A DNA stretch of 25,907 bases from Planctomycetota bacterium (GTDB lineage Bacteria; Planctomycetota; Phycisphaerae; WQYP01), in NCBI GenBank assembly GCA_021798635.1, contig JAJZGH010000030.1, forward strand, positions 1 through 25,907, written 5' to 3'. Under the pieces are notes generated by a model. It worked only from the letters and a program-made list of their open reading frames with translations, had not been told where the DNA came from and did no database searches. Below, in pieces: positions 15,546 through 25,320 of this stretch (the stretch's first letter is position 1; each line of letters opens with the position of its first letter). The position numbers were made by a program, and so were the translations under genes.

Positions 15546-17594
15546 ATGCCGGATGAAAACACACGATACTACACCCGGTATCTATCGCAAATAACCGGAC
15601 CCTATCCGCGCTCTACGATTGGGCGCATGGCGCAGACCCGGCGTTTAACCCGTGGCCATGAAGTTTCCTCTGACAAGCAACATTGGATTCCGCTGGAAGA
15701 GTTTCTGGTTCAGGATGGATCCGGTAACAAGAAAGCGTCAACCCTGACGATTTCGGGACCGAGTTATCGCGCCACTTACCGTATGGAAAAAATTGACGAA
15801 AGGTTCGGGCCGGAGGCGGGCGGTTCCCGGACCCGCTCCGCTGATCACAGCCGATCCCACGTGAGTCCCAAAGTCTGGATCGCAGGGGCGGCCTGCTTTG
15901 TGCTGGCCATCGCAGGCCTGGTGATTTTCCTGTCAGGCGGTGGATCAAATAATCAATCCTCCGAGCCTGCGGCCTCCTATACTGCACCAGCATCAGGCAA
16001 CAACTCGTATACGGCACCGACGCCGCAGGCGACCTATACGCCCGCGCCTTCCCCGGCCCCCAGCCGCAATACTTATGTTTCTGATGCCTCGGTAACGCCC
16101 CATACCACTGCCAATGCGGTTGCCAGCGGCAATGAAACATCCGGCTCCGCAGTTGCTGCGGGATCGGTCCTGCTGATCAACGGTACAACCAGCACGATTC
16201 TCAATCCGAATAATCAGGCAACTCAGGAAGGCGCACTGGCGACACGCACCAGCTTTACCAAGCCATGGGTGACCCTGGGTGCCCAGGATCGTGCATTCGG
16301 CCATGATGGTTATGTTATCGTGGCCACAACGCCGGCCGGCACCGGTTCCGGTGTGTGGGTGAACGCCAATCCGTTTACCCATACCCTGATTCCCGCGGGT
16401 CAAAAAACGTCAACGGATATGTACATCGGCCCCAGTCCGCTCAAATACAGCTTAAAAACTCTTATCCACGTGCCGGCATATCTCAAGGTGTCTGTGCATG
16501 GTTATATCAATGGCATTACCGCGGGCTATAACTATCCTCAGGTTTACGCGCGGGACGGTTCAACGGCCGATGTTCGTGAGGCGGGTATCGCCAGCCGGGG
16601 CGGAGCGATCGCTTTCGGGACGCCCACGACCATGGCAAAACTCCGCATCACCGCAAAGCCGCCAAACAATTTATATGTGGGTGTGATGGCTAATCAATAT
16701 TATGACAGCCTCTCGGCCATCACGCTGGTGAATACCCGGTCCGGCCAATCCGCCACAGCAGTGCCGCAAATTTATTACAACAATACCGTGCCCGGTGCGC
16801 TCTGGTATTTTTTTGATGTCGCCGGTGCCAGGCGGGGTGATGTCATAAAGCTCATTGAAACGCAATACAACACCGGAGCTTCAGATGATCAGCATCCGGG
16901 GCTGCCCGCGTTGACCTTTGATTCTGTTAATCCAATGAATCCCAATGCCCCGCCGCCCTATTCGCCGGCCCCCAAGATCGTTCCGGTCGTGCAGCACCAT
17001 GCCGACACCCACTTCAGCGACAAAGCTGTTTCCCCATATACCGGATCAGTAACGGTGGCCGGCATACAGACGCCGATCTGGCTTAAACTTGTGCGCCGGG
17101 GCAACCGCGTATCCGCGTATTATTCCCGCGGCGGCCGGCAGTGGACGCAGTTAGGCACTTCGCAGCAGATTGCATTTGGCGGTGCAACGATTTGTGCCGG
17201 CATGGCGGTTTGCGCTCATAATGACGGAGCACTGAACACCGCCCGCTTTTCCCACGTTACGGTTACCCGCACGCGTTCCGGCTGGTCGGATGCGAACATC
17301 GGCTATCCTGCGAAACTGGGATCCGCTCGCGAATCCGGCGGAACCTGGACGGTGACCGGCGGAGGATCAGATGTCTGGGATAAACATGATCAATTCAATT
17401 TGTACAGCCGAAAAGTAAATGGCGATACGGTCATCGAAGCCCGAGTAGACAGCCTGACCAATACGAATCCATGGGCCAAAGTCGGCGTGATGTTGCGCGG
17501 ATCAATTAATGATCGCGCACCATTTGCTTATATGTTTGTCACGCCAAACCTCGGGCTAGCCTTTCAATACCGGCCGCACGGTACCGGCAGTTAA
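15546..17594 (+). CDS. Membrane-anchored GYF-like protein with split beta-sandwich modules
   Basis: 682 aa. ATG 15546 follows AGGAG (15530-15534), 11 bases away. Residues 7-55 resemble a GYF_2 domain (YYTRYLSQITGPYPRSTIGR, then a Trp followed by PLEEF). One membrane span lies at about 109-130 (VWIAGAACFVLAIAGLVIFL), followed by a Pro/Thr/Ser-rich linker to about 200. The outer part ends with pieces of a DUF1349/concanavalin-like sandwich in unusual order: the C-terminal half of one unit (about 490-577), then the N-terminal half of the next (about 578-682). The chain stops at FQYRPHGTGS, mid-domain, 22 bp before the convergent helicase gene. It probably senses or binds something outside the membrane; the 3' end looks truncated. 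Confidence 0.7.
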   Translation: MPDENTRYYTRYLSQITGPYPRSTIGRMAQTRRLTRGHEVSSDKQHWIPLEEFLVQDGSGNKKASTLTISGPSYRATYRMEKIDERFGPEAGGSRTRSADHSRSHVSPKVWIAGAACFVLAIAGLVIFLSGGGSNNQSSEPAASYTAPASGNNSYTAPTPQATYTPAPSPAPSRNTYVSDASVTPHTTANAVASGNETSGSAVAAGSVLLINGTTSTILNPNNQATQEGALATRTSFTKPWVTLGAQDRAFGHDGYVIVATTPAGTGSGVWVNANPFTHTLIPAGQKTSTDMYIGPSPLKYSLKTLIHVPAYLKVSVHGYINGITAGYNYPQVYARDGSTADVREAGIASRGGAIAFGTPTTMAKLRITAKPPNNLYVGVMANQYYDSLSAITLVNTRSGQSATAVPQIYYNNTVPGALWYFFDVAGARRGDVIKLIETQYNTGASDDQHPGLPALTFDSVNPMNPNAPPPYSPAPKIVPVVQHHADTHFSDKAVSPYTGSVTVAGIQTPIWLKLVRRGNRVSAYYSRGGRQWTQLGTSQQIAFGGATICAGMAVCAHNDGALNTARFSHVTVTRTRSGWSDANIGYPAKLGSARESGGTWTVTGGGSDVWDKHDQFNLYSRKVNGDTVIEARVDSLTNTNPWAKVGVMLRGSINDRAPFAYMFVTPNLGLAFQYRPHGTGS

Positions 17595-17616
17595 AGCCTC
17601 CTTGGGGCAAACGCGA

Positions 17617-19188
17617 TTATCGTGGGCCGCGCCGCGCCGGCTTGCCGCGTCCGCCTTGACCACCATCACCGCGCTGCTGCCAGAAGGGCACGCCGCCGGA
17701 CCGTGCAGGTCCGGAGCGGGGATGGTTCGGCTTGCCGCCAAAGCGACGCCCCGATTCTCCCGCACCGGCACGATTACCCTGGCCGGGTGATTTTGGATGA
17801 AATGTCCGCGGCGCATCGCCCTGTTGACGCGGTTGAGACCTGTCGGACGCGCCGCGATGTTGGAACTGATTGGCCCGTGGAGGATGCTGCGCCGCTGCAT
17901 CCGGGTGGGCCGTGCGTCCAAAGGGGCGCGGGGCATTGCCGTCCGGGCGGTTGGGAGCGTTTTTTTCACGCCGCGCCCGCTCGTCGGCTTTTCGCTGACG
18001 AATGGCCGCGATCCTCTGGGCGATCGGAACTTCCAGTGCTTCAACAGATTTCTGGGCGTAATCAAAATCCGGTAACGTCACGCGCGGCAGTCGCTTGCCA
18101 ATAGTCTTTTCGATATAACGGACGTTAGATTCCTCATCCGGAGCTACAAATGTAAACGCGTCGCCCGTAGCGGAGGCTCGGCCCGTTCGGCCGATCCGGT
18201 GTACATAATCTTCCGGAATATGCGGACAATCAAAATTAATAACGTGCGAAACGTCGGCGATGTCAATTCCGCGTGCCGCGATATCCGTAGCCACCAGCAC
18301 CCGGAATTTGCCCGCTTTAAAGCCGGCCAATGCGCTGGTGCGCTGCGCCATGGACCGATTACCGTGAATCGGGGCGCAGGAAATATGACTTTTATCCAAC
18401 GTGGCGGCCAAACGATTTGCGCGGTGTTTAGTGCGGGTAAAGCAGATGACCGATTCCAGTCCCTGATTGTCCAGAAGTTTGATCAGCAGGGCGGATTTTA
18501 GGTGCTGTGCCACCGGATAAATGGCCTGCGTAATAGCAGCCGGCGGAGTGGTTTGCCGATCAATTTGTATCGTTGTCGGGTCCTTGAGCATCTCGCGTGT
18601 CAGTTGGCGGATTTCCGAGGGCATCGTCGCGGAGAAAAACAATGTTTGCCGCTTGACGGGCAGCATCTTGAGAATTCTCCGGATATCCGGAAGAAAGCCC
18701 ATATCCAACATGCGGTCAGCTTCATCCAGAATCAAAATTTCCAGGCCGTCAAATTTGGCGTAGGATTGCCGAAGATGATCGAGAAGCCGTCCCGGCGTGG
18801 CAATTAAAATTTCCGTTCCCGTGCGAAAGGCGTGGGCCTGCGGCCCCATGCTCATACCGCCGATAATGACCGCCCCGGAGATCGGCGTGTGAACCGCGAG
18901 AGAATTAAGATTTTCAAGAATCTGTGTGGCCAGTTCGCGCGTCGGCGTCAGGACTAATGCACGCGCCGTGCGGCGGGGTTGTTGAGGTTGACGATTCATC
19001 AAATGGTGAATCGTGGGCAACATGAACGCGGCGGTTTTGCCTGATCCAGTGGCGGCGCAGGCCAATACATCCTTGCCTTCCATGGCCGGCGGAATCGCCT
19101 GGGTCTGAATGGGTGTCGGATGGGTAAATGCGAGGTCTTTAATACCGCGCAGAATGTCGGCATGAAGGCCGAAAGAGGAAAAGGCCAT
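17617..19188 (-). CDS. DEAD-box RNA helicase, RhlE type
   Basis: 523 aa. An ATP-dependent RNA helicase of the kind used in ribosome assembly and RNA decay. All core motifs are present: Q motif (FTHPTPIQTQAIP), motif I AATGSGKT (Lys51), Ia PTRELA, motif II DEAD in LILDEADRMLDMGF, SAT, CFTRTKHRANRL, ATDIAARGID and HRIGRTGRA. After about residue 380 comes a long Arg/Gly/Pro-rich tail ending GRGKPARRGPR, typical of RNA-binding extensions in this group. ATG 19188 is preferred (GGAG four bases upstream) over a start ten codons earlier. It faces the truncated GYF-like gene tail to tail. Confidence 0.95.
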   Translation of the reverse strand: MAFSSFGLHADILRGIKDLAFTHPTPIQTQAIPPAMEGKDVLACAATGSGKTAAFMLPTIHHLMNRQPQQPRRTARALVLTPTRELATQILENLNSLAVHTPISGAVIIGGMSMGPQAHAFRTGTEILIATPGRLLDHLRQSYAKFDGLEILILDEADRMLDMGFLPDIRRILKMLPVKRQTLFFSATMPSEIRQLTREMLKDPTTIQIDRQTTPPAAITQAIYPVAQHLKSALLIKLLDNQGLESVICFTRTKHRANRLAATLDKSHISCAPIHGNRSMAQRTSALAGFKAGKFRVLVATDIAARGIDIADVSHVINFDCPHIPEDYVHRIGRTGRASATGDAFTFVAPDEESNVRYIEKTIGKRLPRVTLPDFDYAQKSVEALEVPIAQRIAAIRQRKADERARREKNAPNRPDGNAPRPFGRTAHPDAAAQHPPRANQFQHRGASDRSQPRQQGDAPRTFHPKSPGQGNRAGAGESGRRFGGKPNHPRSGPARSGGVPFWQQRGDGGQGGRGKPARRGPR

Positions 19189-19648
19189 AAGGCTCCAATA
19201 GAATAACCGATCCCGCAAACGCTAAACCGCAGGCTTCGGTGAAATTTCCCGCGTAAGCAACTCAACATAGAGGGGTTCATCGTCGGGAAGGATGATTGTT
19301 AAATGGTAGCCGATCACGTAAAACAAAGCAAATTGCAGGAAAACGCATCACTTGCTACGCTTCATGTGCCAGTCTGATTTCCCGGCGGCCCCGTGCGCTG
19401 GCATTCTTAAAAATCCATGCGATACTATTCTTCCGAATGAATATATGCTTTGGCCTGCCGTGCCGGGCATGAAGAGCAAAGGGTTATCAGGGGTACGGGT
19501 TACAATTGACGCGCCACAGAAATTATTTCCCGAATTCCACTAAGTTCATCGCCAGCGGACGTTTTTGCCGACGGCTCTCGAAGCGGTAACTTTCCGCCTG
19601 CAACGCGGAGCAGGATGCCCCAGTGTTAAAAGAAAAGGAACCCATACA
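19189..19648. other. Divergent intergenic region
   Basis: 460 bp between the helicase and the glycosidase genes. It should hold promoters for both, but no box pair is convincing. It includes degenerate heptamers GGGTACG-GGTTACA at 19491-19504. A coding frame extends upstream of the glycosidase start to 19565 but lacks a start site. Confidence 0.4.
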
Positions 19649-22123
19649 ATGTTAAAGAACCGGAAATATCACGCCCTGCATTCCTCGCCGAATAAATCAA
19701 CGCTTGGATTGGCAGATGCACCGAAAGTGCCACAGGGGGCCGGTGCCATGGTCTCATCACTATTGCTGTTGGCATTCCTGCTGGTTTTCCCGCACAGCGC
19801 CGTCGCTGGGCCGCGGTCACGCATGAACCTGGATTTTCACTGGCGATGGCATCAGGCCGGCCGCTTGTCTGCCGTACCATCGGTCAATGCCTCGTGGCGC
19901 AAAGTTCAGGTTCCCAATGATTATATTGTGCGGGGGAAATTCTCCCCCCATGCCGACACGGGCCATGGATCGCTGGCGGTCTACCCCGCCTGGTATCAGC
20001 GCACCGTGAATCTGCCGTCTTCAGATAAAGGCAAAATGCTGTGGCTCTATTTTGAAGGCGTCTACCGTGATGCGCATGTCTATATCAATGGACGTCTGGT
20101 GGGCCAACACCCCGGCGGCTATACCGGCTTTCGCGTGAATATCACCCGCTTTGTTCATTTCAAGAAAGCCAATACCCTGGCCGTGTATGTCAATCCCACC
20201 CATTTCGAGGGCTGGTGGTATGAGGGCGGTGGCATTGACCGCAATGTCTGGTTAGTGGCCAAACGTCATCTGCACATCACCCGTTACGGCACCTATGTAA
20301 TAAGCCAGGTTCCGGGGACCATCCATTACGGCTCAAACACAGGGGATCATGCCAACGCGAATTTGACCATTCAAACCACGGTCGCCAACCATCGTTCACA
20401 CGCAGTAGTATTTTCAATTATTTCAACCATTTACAATCCCGCCGGCCGGGCCGTAGCCGCCGTGCATAATGCAGAAATGCTTTCTGCCGGGCAGCACGCC
20501 ACATTTAATCAGCACGCCACCCTGGCGCATGCGGCCCTGTGGAGCCTGCATCACACCAATTTGTACAAACTTCATACCGTCATAGAATCCGACGGTCAAA
20601 TGACGGATGCCAAATTCACCACGTTTGGCATTCGCACGCTTCGCTTTGACCCCGCCAACGGCTTTTTCCTCAATGGCAAACGCGTGGAAATAAAAGGCGA
20701 ATGCAACCATGCCGATTTTCCCGCAGTGGGCATCGGGGCACCCAATAACCTCTGGTGGTGGCGCGTGATGATGTTGAAAAAGGAACTCAACGCCAACGCG
20801 TATCGCACGTCACATAACCCCGTTTCACCGGCGTTTTACCGTGCCTGCGATCACCTGGGAATGCTGGTCATGGATGAAAATCGTCACCCGACCGATACGC
20901 AGAATTCCAAATCCGCGGTAGGCCAGCCATACAATAATATGTCAGCGATTAAGTTTTTGATTCTCCGTGATCGTAATCATCCCAGTGTAATTATGTGGTC
21001 CATGTGCAATGAGGAATGGAATATTCAAGCCACCAAATATGGCGCAAAAATGTTTCGCGCTCTGATGCATGAAGTGCATAAATATGACCGCACCCGCCCG
21101 ATCACCTGTGCCATGAACGGCGGCTATCCGCATGGCTTTACCCATGTGGAAAATCTTCAGGGTATTAACTACCATCCGCAGGATTATGTCTGGATGCACA
21201 AACTCCTGCCGAACCTCCCTATTTTCGGCAGTGAAATGGGCAGCACCTGCAGTGATCGCGGCGTACTGACCAGCAGCAAAAACAAAGGACTGGTCACGCA
21301 GTACACCATGCACACCAACTGGTCGCAATACGCCTGGGACACCTGGAAGCCCATTGCCACGCAAAAATTTGTGGAGGGCGGTTTTAACTGGACCGGTTTT
21401 GATTACCGCGGCGAAACCACGCCTGACGGATGGCCGGATGTAAATTCTCATTTTGGCGTCTTGGACCTCTGCGGCTTTCCCAAGCCCGATGCGTATTACT
21501 ACAAAGCTTGGTGGGGTAAAAAGCCGCTGGTATATATTTGCCCGCAATGGAATTTACCAAAGACCATGCTCGGGAAGAAAGTGCTGGTGCGTTGCTATGG
21601 CAATTGCGATACGGTGGCGCTATTTCTTAACGGCAAAAAAATCGGTCAAAAGAAAATGCCCAGATATTGGTATCTGGACTGGCAGGTTCCCTATCAGCCC
21701 GGCAAGCTTGTTGCACGCGGCTATGACCATGGAAAACTTGTGGCCACATGGACGCAACGTACCACGGGTCCGGCAGCAGGCTTACGTCTGGTGAATCAAT
21801 GGCCAAAAATACGGGCCAACGGTGAAGATATTGCGCCCATTGCCGTATCGGTGATGGATGCCAATGGCCACGTGGTTACCAACGCCATGAATCTGGTGCA
21901 CTTCACCATCACCGGCCCGGGCAAAATTGTGGGCTCCGGAAATGGCGATCCGGCGTGTCATGAGCTTAATGAGGCGCATGACCACAAAGCATTTTATGGC
22001 TATTGCATGGTACTGGTACAGGCCGGTCGCACTGCGGGACTTATTCACGTTACCGCAACGGCCAATGGTCTGGCTCCGGAAACTATTGCGATTCACACGA
22101 TCGCGCTGAAAAGTAAAAACTGA
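19649..22123 (+). CDS. Secreted glycoside hydrolase family 2 enzyme (beta-galactosidase type)
   Basis: 824 aa. GH2 enzymes hydrolyse beta-galactosides, beta-mannosides or beta-glucuronides with a retaining mechanism. The order is: signal segment (SSLLLLAFLLVFPHSAVA, about residues 35-53), jelly-roll domain with the GYTGFRVNIT region, Ig-like domain, TIM barrel, a DUF4982-like domain (about 640-715) and a C-terminal Ig-like domain. The acid/base is Glu455 in MCNEEWN and the nucleophile is Glu529 in FGSEMG. ATG 19649 follows AAGGAA; ATG 19748 would give a conventional short signal peptide. The substrate cannot be told from sequence. A ROK kinase gene follows 28 bp later, so released sugar may be phosphorylated by its neighbour. 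Confidence 0.9.
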   Translation: MLKNRKYHALHSSPNKSTLGLADAPKVPQGAGAMVSSLLLLAFLLVFPHSAVAGPRSRMNLDFHWRWHQAGRLSAVPSVNASWRKVQVPNDYIVRGKFSPHADTGHGSLAVYPAWYQRTVNLPSSDKGKMLWLYFEGVYRDAHVYINGRLVGQHPGGYTGFRVNITRFVHFKKANTLAVYVNPTHFEGWWYEGGGIDRNVWLVAKRHLHITRYGTYVISQVPGTIHYGSNTGDHANANLTIQTTVANHRSHAVVFSIISTIYNPAGRAVAAVHNAEMLSAGQHATFNQHATLAHAALWSLHHTNLYKLHTVIESDGQMTDAKFTTFGIRTLRFDPANGFFLNGKRVEIKGECNHADFPAVGIGAPNNLWWWRVMMLKKELNANAYRTSHNPVSPAFYRACDHLGMLVMDENRHPTDTQNSKSAVGQPYNNMSAIKFLILRDRNHPSVIMWSMCNEEWNIQATKYGAKMFRALMHEVHKYDRTRPITCAMNGGYPHGFTHVENLQGINYHPQDYVWMHKLLPNLPIFGSEMGSTCSDRGVLTSSKNKGLVTQYTMHTNWSQYAWDTWKPIATQKFVEGGFNWTGFDYRGETTPDGWPDVNSHFGVLDLCGFPKPDAYYYKAWWGKKPLVYICPQWNLPKTMLGKKVLVRCYGNCDTVALFLNGKKIGQKKMPRYWYLDWQVPYQPGKLVARGYDHGKLVATWTQRTTGPAAGLRLVNQWPKIRANGEDIAPIAVSVMDANGHVVTNAMNLVHFTITGPGKIVGSGNGDPACHELNEAHDHKAFYGYCMVLVQAGRTAGLIHVTATANGLAPETIAIHTIALKSKN

Positions 22124-22151
22124 CTTGTGATCTTTTGAAACAGGAGTTGCT

Positions 22152-23126
22152 GTGGCTGATGGCTTGTATATTGGTTTGGATTTAGGTGGAACCAATATCA
22201 AAGCCGGTGTGCTGGATTGTGAGGGTAAAGTCATCTCCAAGGCCAGCGTGCCCACGGGTCGCGGCCCCGACGCGGTGATTGCTAATATGATTGTCGCCGC
22301 CGGCCAGGCGGTTCGGACGGCGGGCTTGACGCTCGATGCCATCGCTGCGGTGGGTATTGATTCCCCCGGGCCATTGTCCACTGAAAAAGGCATTGTTATC
22401 CGCAGCGCTAATTTGCCGGGCTGGGAAAATGTTCCATTAAGAGATCGTATCTCGGCAGCGTTGGGTAAACCGGCGATTCTGGAGAACGACGCGCGGGCTG
22501 CCGCCTACGGGGAATTTTTTGCCGGGGCCGGAAAAAGCTTAAATGTGCGCACGATGATGATGATTACATTGGGCACGGGGGTGGGCGGTGGCATTATTGT
22601 TGATGGGCGGCTGATTCGCGGCCACACGGATATGGCGGGGGAACTGGGTCATGCGATTGTCGTGCCCGACGGAGCCTTGTGTGGGTGTGGACAAAAGGGA
22701 TGCCTGGAAATGTACACAGCGGCCAGCCGGGTGGGGCAGCGGGCTGGGCAGGCGCTGCGCGACCCGGACGTGACTTCCAGCCTGCGTGATGCGCTAAATC
22801 AACTCGGAGAACTTACAGCACGCGATGTGGAAGATCATGCCCGGAGGGGCGATGAACTGGCTTTGGAAATCTGGAATCAGACTTGCCGCTACCTGGCTGT
22901 CGCCTGTATCAGTGCGGTGCATTGGCTGGATCCGCAGACGATTATATTTGGCGGTGGTATGGCGGCGGCCGGGGAGTTCCTTTTGCAGCCGGTGCGACGG
23001 CATTTTGAGGAAAATTATTGGAAAATGGACCCGCCCGCGGTGACTATTCGCGCCGCGGAGCTTGGTAATGATGCGGGCATAATCGGTGCGGCTGCACTGG
23101 CCTGTGCTATGATGCATGAGCGTTGA
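22152..23126 (+). CDS. ROK-family sugar kinase (glucokinase-like)
   Basis: 324 aa. ROK kinases phosphorylate glucose or similar hexoses with ATP in the cytoplasm. The phosphate-binding motif GLDLGGTNIKAG lies at residues 8-19, catalytic Asp in LENDARAAAYGE, TLGTGVGGG near 138-147, and the ROK zinc motif CGCGQKGCLE near 178-187. GTG 22152 follows AGGAG (22142-22146) by five bases. There is no N-terminal DNA-binding domain, so it is an enzyme rather than a ROK repressor. It lies 28 bp after the glycosidase gene and 17 bp before purU, indicating one transcript. Confidence 0.93.
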   Translation: MADGLYIGLDLGGTNIKAGVLDCEGKVISKASVPTGRGPDAVIANMIVAAGQAVRTAGLTLDAIAAVGIDSPGPLSTEKGIVIRSANLPGWENVPLRDRISAALGKPAILENDARAAAYGEFFAGAGKSLNVRTMMMITLGTGVGGGIIVDGRLIRGHTDMAGELGHAIVVPDGALCGCGQKGCLEMYTAASRVGQRAGQALRDPDVTSSLRDALNQLGELTARDVEDHARRGDELALEIWNQTCRYLAVACISAVHWLDPQTIIFGGGMAAAGEFLLQPVRRHFEENYWKMDPPAVTIRAAELGNDAGIIGAAALACAMMHER

Positions 23127-23143
23127 GATGGAAGGATTGAAAT

Positions 23144-24067
23144 ATGTCGGAAACCCCGAAGGTCCTGGCGGTGATATCGGTACAGGGTAGAGATCAAAAG
23201 GGCGTGGTCGCAAAATTCGCCACTTTTGTGGCCGCCAATGGTATTAACATTGAGGATATGGAACAGCGCGTTGTTCGCGGCATATTTGTCATGGATATGC
23301 TGGTGGATATGCAGGATATGACCATTTCCCTGGATCAACTGATTACCGGATTACTGGATTTGGGCCGGCAAATCGGCATGGAAGCCCGTATTACGCTCCG
23401 CCAAACCCGCAAGGCCAAGCGCGTGGTGGTGCTGGTCAGCAAAGAACCGCATTGCCTGCAAAAGTTGCTGGATATGAATCGTCAAAATGAACTTAACGGC
23501 CAGATTGTTTCTGTTCTAGCCAATCATCCAATGCTGGAAGATGTGGCCCGCACTGCTGAATTGCCGTTCGCCTTTACGCTCTCGGGCCCGGAGGAATCGG
23601 CAAAAATCGCGCATCGGCACTGGCTGCTGGAAAAGTTGAAGTCTTTGGAACCGGATCTAATTATTCTGGCCCGCTATATGCAGATTCTTTCACCGGAAAT
23701 CATCGCGGCCTTCCGCGCTAAAATTATCAATATCCATCCTTCCCTGCTGCCTCATTTCCCCGGGGCCAATCCGTATCGGCAGGCCTTTGAAAGTGGTGTG
23801 CGCGTGACCGGGTGTACCGCTCATTTTGTCACCGAAGAACTCGACAAAGGTCCAATTATTCTGCAGGATGTTTTCCATATTAACGTCGGTGTGGATCAAG
23901 CCGAGGACGTACGCCAGCGCGGCTTGGAACTTGAAGCCCAGACTCTGGGTAAAGCCGTCCGATATTTCCTCAATGAGGAACTCGTCGTTGTGGAAGATAA
24001 AGTGGTATTCAAGCCCGGAATAAGCTCGTTTCATAAAATCAACGACAATGCGATTCCCGGAAATTAG
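23144..24067 (+). CDS. purU: Formyltetrahydrofolate deformylase
   Basis: 307 aa. PurU hydrolyses 10-formyl-THF to formate and THF, balancing one-carbon pools and supplying formate to PurT. An ACT domain lies at about 6-85 (VISVQGRDQKGVVAKF), then a formyltransferase-fold domain with Asn196 and His198 in INIHPSLLPHFPGANPY and Asp234 in ELDKGPII. The 36-residue spacing of His and Asp matches GAR-transformylase-like enzymes. ATG 23144 follows GGAAGGA. It starts 17 bp after the kinase gene and ends 16 bp from a convergent gene. The N-terminal ACT domain separates it from PurN. Confidence 0.93.
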   Translation: MSETPKVLAVISVQGRDQKGVVAKFATFVAANGINIEDMEQRVVRGIFVMDMLVDMQDMTISLDQLITGLLDLGRQIGMEARITLRQTRKAKRVVVLVSKEPHCLQKLLDMNRQNELNGQIVSVLANHPMLEDVARTAELPFAFTLSGPEESAKIAHRHWLLEKLKSLEPDLIILARYMQILSPEIIAAFRAKIINIHPSLLPHFPGANPYRQAFESGVRVTGCTAHFVTEELDKGPIILQDVFHINVGVDQAEDVRQRGLELEAQTLGKAVRYFLNEELVVVEDKVVFKPGISSFHKINDNAIPGN

Positions 24068-24083
24068 CGTTGATCAATAAGGT

Positions 24084-25166
24084 TTACTTCGACGCTTGAC
24101 CGGTAGCCGCCCCCGATGTTGGCGCTGTATCGTTCATGATGCCATAACTGTGCGGCGGATACCGCAAAGATTCGATCCAGTCGATGACTTTATTTTCGCC
24201 CGAGTTCAGCGGTCTGGGGCTATTTTTTCCCGGATGCCTGTAGGCTTGAAGTTCCTTGGGTTGCAGATATTGCAGCAAGAGAGACATACGCGGATTATGC
24301 AGGCTGATCAGCGGCATGTTTTTATAACGGAATCGTGTCAGGGTCAGGAAATTGGTGTAGGTTTTCAGGGTATTGCCGCTGCCCTGATCGCCGTAAATCC
24401 GAAAGCCCGGCGCGTTTTGCCCGCGATGACAGCCCACCGTCCCGCAGCTTTGCAACACAATAGGCTGGATATCCGTACGGAATATTTTCATCACCTGCGG
24501 ATCGCTCTTGACTTGAACCTTATCCCAATATTTTTTTGTACCCAGTCGGCGGATCAGATAAATCTGTCGGTTAAAATTATTCGGGCTGATAAAGTTTTCA
24601 TAATCCCGGCGCGTCATGGTGCGGTTTTCGAACATGGGATTTCGCAGAATAATATTACGCCAGAAGGCCATGAGCGTCTTACGCCGGTGTAGAATTTTCC
24701 CCTCAATCGGGGCTGTTTCATGGCGTTGGAGCTGCCAGAAGCGAATTTTGTAAACATCCCGCATTGTCAGAAGACGTTGGCCGCCGGCCGTGGGGGCGGC
24801 TGCGGAGCTTTCCGTGGAATTGCCGCTTTGCACCGGGGTAGCAACATTACCGGTTCCGGATTGCCGCTTTAATTGTGATTCAATGAGATTCCTAAGTAAT
24901 TGCGCATTCTGAAAATCGGGTTTGATTTTCAACGCCTGGTTGACCTGTTGCAGGGCTTGATGGTAAAGGTGGTTGTTGAATAAATATTGTGCCATGGCCT
25001 GATGGCCTGCGGCGTCATCAGGCTTAATCGCCGCCTCACGTTGCTGAATTTGCGCGGCCATCGCGGGGGTTTCCTGCGCGTTGGCTGATGCGGCACACAC
25101 GAAAATCGCCGCACCGGCACTACACAAAGCTGCTGTGATAAGAGGAAATCGGATGGACTGTTTCAT
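24084..25166 (-). CDS. Secreted TPR-containing protein with CX4CH haem-like motif
   Basis: 360 aa. An N-terminal signal peptide (about 1-30, ending SANAQ) is followed by one or two TPR-like repeats (about 45-95, YHQALQQVNQALKIKPDFQN). A Ser/Thr/Gly-rich linker leads to a C-terminal domain with SCGTVGCHRG: Cys241, Cys246 and His247. Canonical c-type haem sites are CX2CH, so this CX4CH could be a variant haem site or a metal or structural site. Planctomycete secreted proteins often carry cytochrome-like modules in this position. ATG 25166 has AGGAG 14-15 bases upstream and GGAA nearer. Function unknown; probably periplasmic. Confidence 0.7.
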   Translation of the reverse strand: MKQSIRFPLITAALCSAGAAIFVCAASANAQETPAMAAQIQQREAAIKPDDAAGHQAMAQYLFNNHLYHQALQQVNQALKIKPDFQNAQLLRNLIESQLKRQSGTGNVATPVQSGNSTESSAAAPTAGGQRLLTMRDVYKIRFWQLQRHETAPIEGKILHRRKTLMAFWRNIILRNPMFENRTMTRRDYENFISPNNFNRQIYLIRRLGTKKYWDKVQVKSDPQVMKIFRTDIQPIVLQSCGTVGCHRGQNAPGFRIYGDQGSGNTLKTYTNFLTLTRFRYKNMPLISLHNPRMSLLLQYLQPKELQAYRHPGKNSPRPLNSGENKVIDWIESLRYPPHSYGIMNDTAPTSGAATGQASK

Positions 25167-25282
25167 GGCCGGGATTCCTTTCTCCTTGTCCGGGTTTCAA
25201 CCCCGGAGCCGTTGATGTTTCCAATCGGGCCGCCTTTTTCCCGATGTCCCGTCGTCGGGACTTCCTTTTTGCCGCAAAGCAC

Positions 25283-25288
25283 TATAAT
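25283..25288 (+). promoter_or_regulatory. Consensus -10 box upstream of the small conserved protein gene
   Basis: A perfect TATAAT 33 bases before ATG 25321. No good -35 hexamer is present at 16-18 bp spacing, so the promoter may need an activator, or this may be chance. Confidence 0.4.
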
Positions 25289-25320
25289 CTTGACGTGCCC
25301 GACTCACAAGGAAAGTGTCA

